This document shows positions 59,021-64,000 of a stretch of DNA of 64,000 bases, in pieces. Numbering within the stretch: the first letter of the stretch is position 1; the number at the start of each line of letters is the position of its first letter. The DNA is from an uncultured bacterium (GTDB taxonomy: Bacteria; Elusimicrobiota; Elusimicrobia; Elusimicrobiales; Elusimicrobiaceae). The translations under genes were made by a program, and so were the position numbers. A model generated the notes under the pieces. That model was not told the origin of the DNA and searched no databases. It saw only the letters and a list, made by a program, of their open reading frames with translations. Location of the stretch: the NCBI GenBank assembly GCA_949296525.1, contig CASFOP010000007.1, forward strand, positions 1 to 64,000. The letters run 5' to 3'.

Positions 59021-60124
59021 ATGCACAGCCCGCGGCACGCTTTCAGCCAAAACAATATTCCCGTCATCTTTTGTACTGACGGGCGTTTTTTACCGTATAC
59101 GGCCGTGGCGCTTTCATCGCTGGCGGCCGCGGCGCGGGACGGGTACAATTACGACCTGCTTATTGTCAGCGGCGATAAAATCCTTTCAGAAGCACGGCAG
59201 TGTCTGCAAGCATCGCTGGGTAAAAAGGAAAATATATCCATTCGCTTTATCTGCATACCGGAGAGTCTGAGGATTTTGACGGATAAATTGTCCGTACGTG
59301 AAGGATATTCTCCGGTTATTTATTACCGCCTGTTTATTCCGCAACTGTTTAAACACTATACTAAGGTGATTTTTTGCGATGCAGACGTGCTTTTTCTGCG
59401 GGGAATAGAAGAACTCTACAACCAATCGCTGACGCAGAACCTCCTGCTGGCCGCTGTGCCCGATAGCCTGCCTTATTCTGGGACGGAACAGGCCCAAAAA
59501 AATTTTGCCGCTTACACCCGCCGTTTGGGATTAAAAACGCCTTTTTCTTATATCAATTCCGGAGTTTTGTTGTGGAACCTGGAACAGACGAGGAACCAAA
59601 AGCTGGACAAGCAGCTTTGGCAGAAACTGCCGCTGCTGCCAAAACCTTCCCTCTTCCCAGATCAAGATGTTTTGAATTTGGTCTTTCAAGGCAAAATCTT
59701 TTATTTAACGGCTGCTTATAATTTCTTTGCCCAGGAACCGGACATACGTCCCCCTTTTAGCCTGCAGGCCCAAACCTGCATACAGGCGCGGCGGGAAGCG
59801 GCGCAAAATCCGGCCGTTATTCATTATGCGGGCTTTGCCAAGCCTTGGTTTTATCCGCACGCTCCTTATGCCGCCATGTGGTGGCGCCAAGCGGCGCAGA
59901 CGCCTTTTTATGATGAAATTGTGGCCCGTCTGCGCGCGCATGACCGCCGCATGCAGCGGCGCTGGACAAATACGGTTTTGGCGGCAAAACTTTATTTTTA
60001 TAAAATAATGAATAAATTGTCCGGCGGTCATTATGAAGATAAAATGTTACATATAAGCGACCGCTTGGATATTAATAACTACTGGATAAAAAACCGTTTT
60101 AAGAAACAGGAGGAAAAATTATGA
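59021..60124 (+). CDS. Glycosyltransferase family 8
   Basis: 367 residues. PVIFCTDGRFLPYTAVALSSL, DxD in VIFCDADVLFL, YINSGVLLWNL, LFPDQDVLNLV and the complete HYAGFAKPW acceptor/nucleotide motif. Adds a hexose to LPS core or a related glycan. Overlaps the next gene at ATGA, forming a GT8-lipocalin-SIMPL unit. Confidence 0.92.
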   Translation: MHSPRHAFSQNNIPVIFCTDGRFLPYTAVALSSLAAAARDGYNYDLLIVSGDKILSEARQCLQASLGKKENISIRFICIPESLRILTDKLSVREGYSPVIYYRLFIPQLFKHYTKVIFCDADVLFLRGIEELYNQSLTQNLLLAAVPDSLPYSGTEQAQKNFAAYTRRLGLKTPFSYINSGVLLWNLEQTRNQKLDKQLWQKLPLLPKPSLFPDQDVLNLVFQGKIFYLTAAYNFFAQEPDIRPPFSLQAQTCIQARREAAQNPAVIHYAGFAKPWFYPHAPYAAMWWRQAAQTPFYDEIVARLRAHDRRMQRRWTNTVLAAKLYFYKIMNKLSGGHYEDKMLHISDRLDINNYWIKNRFKKQEEKL

Positions 60125-60462
60125 AAAAATTAGTTACCACATTATCCGCAGCCGTCTTGTTGGCGGCCTGCGGGGGATCATCTTTGGAAGGGAACTGGGT
60201 GCAGCCCGTGCCCGGACTGGAAGGACAGACCCAGGGGATGAGCCTGCAGGCCGGCGGAACGGCTTCCAGCCTGAATATGGCCACGCTGCTGTATGAAAGC
60301 TGGAGCGTAAGCGGCAATACCCTGACTCTGACGGGCACCAGCATTGGCAACGGGCAAACGATTGAATTTACACAGACTTATACGTTCTCCATGCCGGATG
60401 AAAACACCCTGATTCTAAACGGGGAAAACGGCGGCACGCAGTCGTTTACACGCCAAAAATAG
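60121..60462 (+). CDS. Lipocalin-like lipoprotein
   Basis: 113 residues. Lipobox LLAAC followed by GGSSLEGNWVQPVPGLEG; then MATLLYESWSVSGNTLTLTG, SIGNGQTIEF and a C-terminal strand. This matches the small lipocalin-3-type lipoproteins of gut bacteria. Ligand unknown. AGGAGGAAAAATT precedes the ATG. Confidence 0.82.
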   Translation: MKKLVTTLSAAVLLAACGGSSLEGNWVQPVPGLEGQTQGMSLQAGGTASSLNMATLLYESWSVSGNTLTLTGTSIGNGQTIEFTQTYTFSMPDENTLILNGENGGTQSFTRQK

Positions 60463-60471
60463 GGGAACCGG

Positions 60472-61182
60472 ATGAAACGCCTGCTTTATTTATGGCCGCT
60501 TCTGCTGTTGACGGCCTGCAGCGGAAAACCCGCCTCCGCGCCGGAGGGGTTGCTGAAAGTAAACGCGGAAGCCGAAGTGCGCGTGCAGCCGGATCGCGCC
60601 GCCTTGGCTCTGTCCGTCGTGCGGCGTTCGGCGGATCTGCGGGAAGGACGCGAAGCCATGAAAAATATCATGGCTGACATAGAAAAGTATTTACAGGAAC
60701 AGGGCACGGAAGGAAAAAACTTTAAAATACGCCAAATCCGCATCATGCCGCTGTACCGCGACTATGATTCCCCTGCCAACGCAGGCAATACCGTGCCGCA
60801 AACGCAGTATGAGCTGGAGCAAAGTTTTACCGTCACATTGGAAGATCCCACCCAATACGAAAGTGTACTCTACGGCCTGTTGGAGCATGGTGTAAACCGC
60901 GTGGAAGGGGTGGAGTTTTACTCTTCCGAAATACGCAAATACCGCGACGAAGCGCGCCTGGCAGCCCTGCAGGCCGCGCAGGAAAAAGCAGCTCTGCTGG
61001 CCCGCGCCGCAGGGATAAAAACGGGCCAAATCAAAGCCCTGGAAGAAATGACCTCCCCGGTTTATTATCTGTCTGCCTCCAACGCCGTGCAAAACCTTTC
61101 CGGCGGCGGAACGGACGGGGAACTGGGAAGCGGGTTGATTTCCGTCAAGGCTTCCGTTTCATTAAGTTACGAAATAGAGTAA
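60472..61182 (+). CDS. SIMPL-domain (DUF541) lipoprotein
   Basis: 236 residues. Lipobox LLTAC. LLKVNAEAEVRVQPDRAALALSVV opening and repeated strand-helix units ending in AALQAAQEKAALLARAAGIK match the SIMPL family (BP26/OMP28-like). Members form periplasmic oligomers of uncertain function. Confidence 0.88.
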   Translation: MKRLLYLWPLLLLTACSGKPASAPEGLLKVNAEAEVRVQPDRAALALSVVRRSADLREGREAMKNIMADIEKYLQEQGTEGKNFKIRQIRIMPLYRDYDSPANAGNTVPQTQYELEQSFTVTLEDPTQYESVLYGLLEHGVNRVEGVEFYSSEIRKYRDEARLAALQAAQEKAALLARAAGIKTGQIKALEEMTSPVYYLSASNAVQNLSGGGTDGELGSGLISVKASVSLSYEIE

Positions 61183-61188
61183 AAAATA

Positions 61189-61214
61189 CCCCGCCTTTCC
61201 GGCGGGGTATTTTA
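61189..61214 (+). terminator. Terminator after the SIMPL gene
   Basis: TACCCCGCC-TTTCC-GGCGGGGTA followed by TTTTAT. Confidence 0.88.
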
Positions 61215-61304
61215 TAAAAACGCTCTTGCACAGGTCGTTTAAATGTAATAGAGTAATGGTAAGAGCCGGTGCCGTCAGACCGGCAAAGAATTAAGGAGGG
61301 TTTT

Positions 61305-62519
61305 ATGTGGGAGAAAGACATTGATATTAACGCCGTACGTGAAATCCGCTCCAAAACGCTGGTTTATTTCGGAGCGGGCGCCATTGCAAAAATGGACGAC
61401 ATCGCCAAAGATTTAAAAGCCCGCGGCATCAGTAAAGTGCTGGCCGTTACGGGACATGGTTCTTACAAGAAAACGGGCGCGTGGGATTATGTAACCAAAG
61501 CCTTTGACGCGCACGGTATTGCTTATACGCTTTATGACGGCGTTACCCCAAACCCGAATACGCACCAGGTCAACGCCGCGGCCAAACTGGGGCTGGAATT
61601 CGGGGCGCAGGCCGTTATCGCCATCGGCGGCGGCTCTGCCATTGACGCCGGCAAAAGCACGGCCATTCTGCTAAAATACCCCGGCAAAACGGCCGAAGAA
61701 CTGTATGAATTCCAGTTCACCCCGACGGAAGCCGCGCCCATCGTGGCCGTCAACCTGACCCACGGCACCGGTTCGGAAGCCAACCGCTTTGCGGTGGTAA
61801 CCATTGAAGAAAAAGATTTCAAACCGGCCATTGCTTATGACTGCATTTATCCGCTTTACTCCATTGATGACCCCAAACTCATGGCGGGTTTGAGCGAAAA
61901 ACAGACGCGCTATGTGTCTATTGACGCGGTTAACCATGTGGTAGAAGCCTCTACCACAACGGTTACAAGCCCCTATGCCATTGACCTGGCTATTTCCGTG
62001 GTGGATTTGGTGGCAAAATACCTGCCCGAAGCCCTGAAAGACTTAAACGCCGTGGAGCCGCGCTATTTCCTGGCGTATGCGGCTTTGATTGCGGGTATCG
62101 CCTTTGACAACGGCATGCTGCACTATACGCACGCTTTGGAACATCCGCTTTCCGGCGTCAATCCGAACCTGACCCACGGTCTGGGCCTGGCTATGTTGCT
62201 GCCGGCCGTGATTAAAAATATCTACGGCGTGAAAGGCCAGACGCTGGCCGCCGTATTGAAGCCCGTGGCCCCCGGCCTGACCGGAGACCCCGCGGAAGCC
62301 GATAAAGCCGCCCAGCTGGTGGAAAAATGGCTCTTCAGCGTGGGCGCCGACCACAAGCTGGAAGACGAAGGCTTTAAAGCCGAAGACGTGGACAAGATGG
62401 TAGAGCTGGCCTTCAATACGCCGTCTTTGGGCGGACTGCTGGCCATTGCGCCGACCAAAGCCGATAAAGAAGCCGTGCGCGCCATTTACGCCGCTTCTTT
62501 AAAACCCTGCCATAAATAA
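61305..62519 (+). CDS. Iron-containing alcohol dehydrogenase
   Basis: 404 residues from the ATG at 61305, with TAAGGAGGGTTTT upstream. NAD-binding GGGSAIDAGKS, THGTGSEANRFAVVT, metal ligands in SIDAVNHVVEA and HALEHPLSGV, and THGLGLAMLLP. A group III alcohol dehydrogenase, probably reducing aldehydes during fermentation. Single-gene unit with its own terminator. Confidence 0.95.
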   Translation: MWEKDIDINAVREIRSKTLVYFGAGAIAKMDDIAKDLKARGISKVLAVTGHGSYKKTGAWDYVTKAFDAHGIAYTLYDGVTPNPNTHQVNAAAKLGLEFGAQAVIAIGGGSAIDAGKSTAILLKYPGKTAEELYEFQFTPTEAAPIVAVNLTHGTGSEANRFAVVTIEEKDFKPAIAYDCIYPLYSIDDPKLMAGLSEKQTRYVSIDAVNHVVEASTTTVTSPYAIDLAISVVDLVAKYLPEALKDLNAVEPRYFLAYAALIAGIAFDNGMLHYTHALEHPLSGVNPNLTHGLGLAMLLPAVIKNIYGVKGQTLAAVLKPVAPGLTGDPAEADKAAQLVEKWLFSVGADHKLEDEGFKAEDVDKMVELAFNTPSLGGLLAIAPTKADKEAVRAIYAASLKPCHK

Positions 62520-62538
62520 GTTTTTCCGCAGGCAAAAC

Positions 62539-62565
62539 CGCGCCCCGACCGGGCGCGGTTTTTTT
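62539..62565 (+). terminator. Terminator after the alcohol dehydrogenase gene
   Basis: CGCGCCC-CGACC-GGGCGCG followed by GTTTTTTT. Confidence 0.88.
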
Positions 62566-62573
62566 GTTATACT
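62565..62573 (+). promoter_or_regulatory. Extended -10, 6 bases before the ogt ATG
   Basis: TGT-TATACT with the hexamer at 62568-62573 and ATG at 62580. It overlaps the T run of the preceding terminator. Confidence 0.6.
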
Positions 62574-62579
62574 TTGAAT

Positions 62580-63044
62580 ATGAATATACTTTTAGTGAAC
62601 ACCCCGCTGGGGAAAATGGCTTTGGGCGAAGAAGGGGGGAAAATTACCCGCTTGTATCTGCGCGCGCAGGACGCCCCCGCCGGAGCAAACCGGCAACAAA
62701 CGCCCGTTTTACAAGAGGCAGCTCGGCAGCTGGGGCAGTATTTTGACGGCACGCGCAAAACTTTTGATTTGCCGATCCAGCCCCGCGGTACGGCCTTTCA
62801 ACAAAGCGTCTGGCGGGCGCTCTGTGATATTCCTTACGGCCAAACCCGTTCTTATGCCCGGCTGGCCGCGCAAATCGGCCGTCCGAAAGCCTGCCGCGCC
62901 GTCGGTATGGCCAATCATAAAAACCCGATTCCGATTCTTATTCCCTGTCACCGCGTGGTGGGAGCGGACGGCAGTTTAACAGGCTATGCGGGGGGAACGG
63001 ACATGAAAAAAGCCCTGCTGGATTTGGAAAGCAAATATAAATAA
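62580..63044 (+). CDS. ogt: Methylated-DNA-[protein]-cysteine S-methyltransferase
   Basis: 154 residues from the ATG at 62580; a TTG two codons earlier lies inside the predicted 5' end. Active-site IPCHRVVG with Cys at 123; FQQSVWRALCDIPYGQTRSYARLA is the helix-turn-helix entry; RPKACRAVGMANHKNP carries the Arg finger and the Asn hinge. It repairs O6-alkylguanine by suicide transfer. No Ada regulatory domain. Confidence 0.95.
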   Translation: MNILLVNTPLGKMALGEEGGKITRLYLRAQDAPAGANRQQTPVLQEAARQLGQYFDGTRKTFDLPIQPRGTAFQQSVWRALCDIPYGQTRSYARLAAQIGRPKACRAVGMANHKNPIPILIPCHRVVGADGSLTGYAGGTDMKKALLDLESKYK

Positions 63045-63045
63045 A

Positions 63046-63074
63046 AAACCGGAGCTTAAAACTTCGGTTTTTTA
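63046..63074. terminator. Bidirectional terminator between ogt and the beta-barrel gene
   Basis: AAAAAACCGGAG and CTTCGGTTTTTT flank a short loop, with T runs on both strands. Confidence 0.85.
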
Positions 63075-63086
63075 CATAGTTCCTTT

Positions 63087-63971
63087 TTATACTATATCTC
63101 GGGCGCGAATAAAGGTGTGGCTGAAGGAAAAAGATACACCTACATAAAAATTCTGCCCCCGTTTGCCAAAAGCACTGGCCTGGGCCGTATAATACTGCAT
63201 AAACGGCGCTACGGACAATTTCTTCAGCACCGCCACATCCAGCCGCGCGTCCAGCCCGGCTTCGTAATCTATATCAGTGGCTTCCTTGCGGCTGCTGTGC
63301 AAATAGTCGCGGAACATGGCCGTATACACGGCCCGTACGCCTTCGCGTATGGGCTGATGCACTTCCACGGAAGTTTCCCAACCGTACTTTTGGGAAGAGG
63401 GGTCATAGGTAAAATCACACTCGCTGAAACCCGCCAACTGAAAATTTTTGATATATTTCCCTTCATAAATTTTAACACCCAGCGCGGCGCGAAAAACTCT
63501 TTTAAGAGGAGTGTCCCCCTGGGAACTAAACTCTGTTTGGTATGCCAAAGAACCAAAGGGCCCCGCCTCAAACCCGCCTAAAAAATTATTTACATCCCAT
63601 AATCTTTGCGTATAGGAACCGATATATTGAATACTGTCGGCCGTTTCGTTGGTACTGCGCTCCCCTTCGGCGGGTTTTAAGGTTGTCTTGCCGTAATCAA
63701 GTATCAATTCGTTTCCCCATACGAAACCGCGGGCGAAATAATCCCCTTTTAAATCCAAAAATCCCTTTACCACATGTTGAGAGTCGGAAGAAAGTTTGGA
63801 ATTGGGGAAATCTTTATATTCTACGGCGTTTTTTACATCCGTGGAGGACAAATCCAAAGAGGCTTTTTTCAGTTCCAGCTGCCAACCACGCTTGGTATTT
63901 TGCGCATAAGAGGAGGCAGTTAAAAACAGCAGGCAAAAAACAGACATTAAGACTTTGTATTGCAAATTCAT
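63087..63971 (-). CDS. Probable outer-membrane beta-barrel protein
   Basis: 294 residues; AAGGAATTCT precedes the ATG. Signal peptide MNLQYKVLMSVFCLLFLTASSYA. The mature chain is a series of amphipathic strands with aromatic edges (GYFARGFVWGNELILDYG-like and NFYVGVSFSFSHTFIRA at the end). Resembles DUF3078-type outer-membrane proteins, but the assignment is tentative. Its promoter lies beyond the window. Confidence 0.7.
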   Translation of the reverse strand: MNLQYKVLMSVFCLLFLTASSYAQNTKRGWQLELKKASLDLSSTDVKNAVEYKDFPNSKLSSDSQHVVKGFLDLKGDYFARGFVWGNELILDYGKTTLKPAEGERSTNETADSIQYIGSYTQRLWDVNNFLGGFEAGPFGSLAYQTEFSSQGDTPLKRVFRAALGVKIYEGKYIKNFQLAGFSECDFTYDPSSQKYGWETSVEVHQPIREGVRAVYTAMFRDYLHSSRKEATDIDYEAGLDARLDVAVLKKLSVAPFMQYYTAQASAFGKRGQNFYVGVSFSFSHTFIRARDIV

Positions 63972-64000
63972 AGAATTCCTTTTATGTTAATTTTCTAATT

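Overview
The window reads as chromosomal DNA of a diderm, anaerobic, fermentative bacterium. The outer-membrane evidence is lolA, a TolQ/TolR/TonB-type cluster, many lipoproteins with lipoboxes, LPS-type glycosyltransferases and a probable outer-membrane beta-barrel. The fermentative evidence is pyruvate phosphate dikinase and an iron-dependent alcohol dehydrogenase. The overall protein flavour suggests a host-associated Elusimicrobiota member; this is inference and I could not run a search. No CRISPR array, transposase or intact prophage was seen.

Layout. 1-340: a short repeat-rich edge. 341-3786: spoIID-like gene (-), then divergently lipA and a small lipoprotein gene (+). 3787-4730: no protein gene, but a promoter/terminator-bounded candidate non-coding RNA (-), one copy of a dispersed structured element and an ArsR-type operator. 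4731-7010: ArsR repressor plus a Zn/Cd/Pb-type P1B ATPase. 7128-15661: minus-strand blocks holding an exported ankyrin protein, tyrS-mltG, and gmk-rpoZ-udg-priA. The PriA has lost its ATPase motifs. 15733-21177: small membrane and lipoprotein genes, including two paralogues, and ppdK. 21479-24707: small ORFs, then rpsO-pnp. 24898-27686: two related secreted Cys/His-rich proteins. 27795-30028: trypsin-like lipoprotein protease, accB and a small winged-helix gene. 30236-37581: a long plus-strand run of ftsK-lolA-pgsA-pgpA and tolQ-tolR-tonB, ending in an unknown membrane protein and an epimerase. 37710-37800: tRNA-Ser(GCU). 38106-42794: a 1562-residue secreted repeat protein. 42912-46970: a membrane protein, a TetR/aldo-keto reductase operon with a double operator, and a scrap of prophage. 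46994-50046: flavodoxin, PatB-like lyase, M15 peptidase and an exported DUF1893 protein. 50126-53002: a highly structured leader RNA in front of three glycosyltransferase-fold genes, one of them degenerate. 53006-58854: flavin reductase, a small ACT-like protein, a metallo-beta-lactamase-fold protein and a seven-gene MerR-controlled redox operon. 59021-63971: a second GT8 operon, alcohol dehydrogenase, a methylguanine-DNA methyltransferase and a beta-barrel protein.

How the genes work together. Much of the window serves the envelope: peptidoglycan (SpoIID-like, MltG, M15 peptidase), lipids (AccB, PgsA, PgpA, LolA), LPS sugars (GT8, GT2) and trans-envelope energy coupling (TolQ/TolR/TonB). A second theme is stress sensing: ArsR for metals, TetR plus aldo-keto reductase, and MerR plus flavin/cupin/flavodoxin proteins, several of which carry export signals. 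Many promoters show an extended -10 (TGnTATAAT), and several genes start 6-9 bases downstream of the -10 with no Shine-Dalgarno, so leaderless mRNAs are probably common.

The best candidates for undescribed biology are the leader RNA at 50126-50410, the minus-strand RNA unit at 3915-4313, the paired structured elements at 4391 and 18217, the giant secreted repeat protein, the degenerate GT8 partner, the secreted Cys/His-rich pair and the ATPase-dead PriA.
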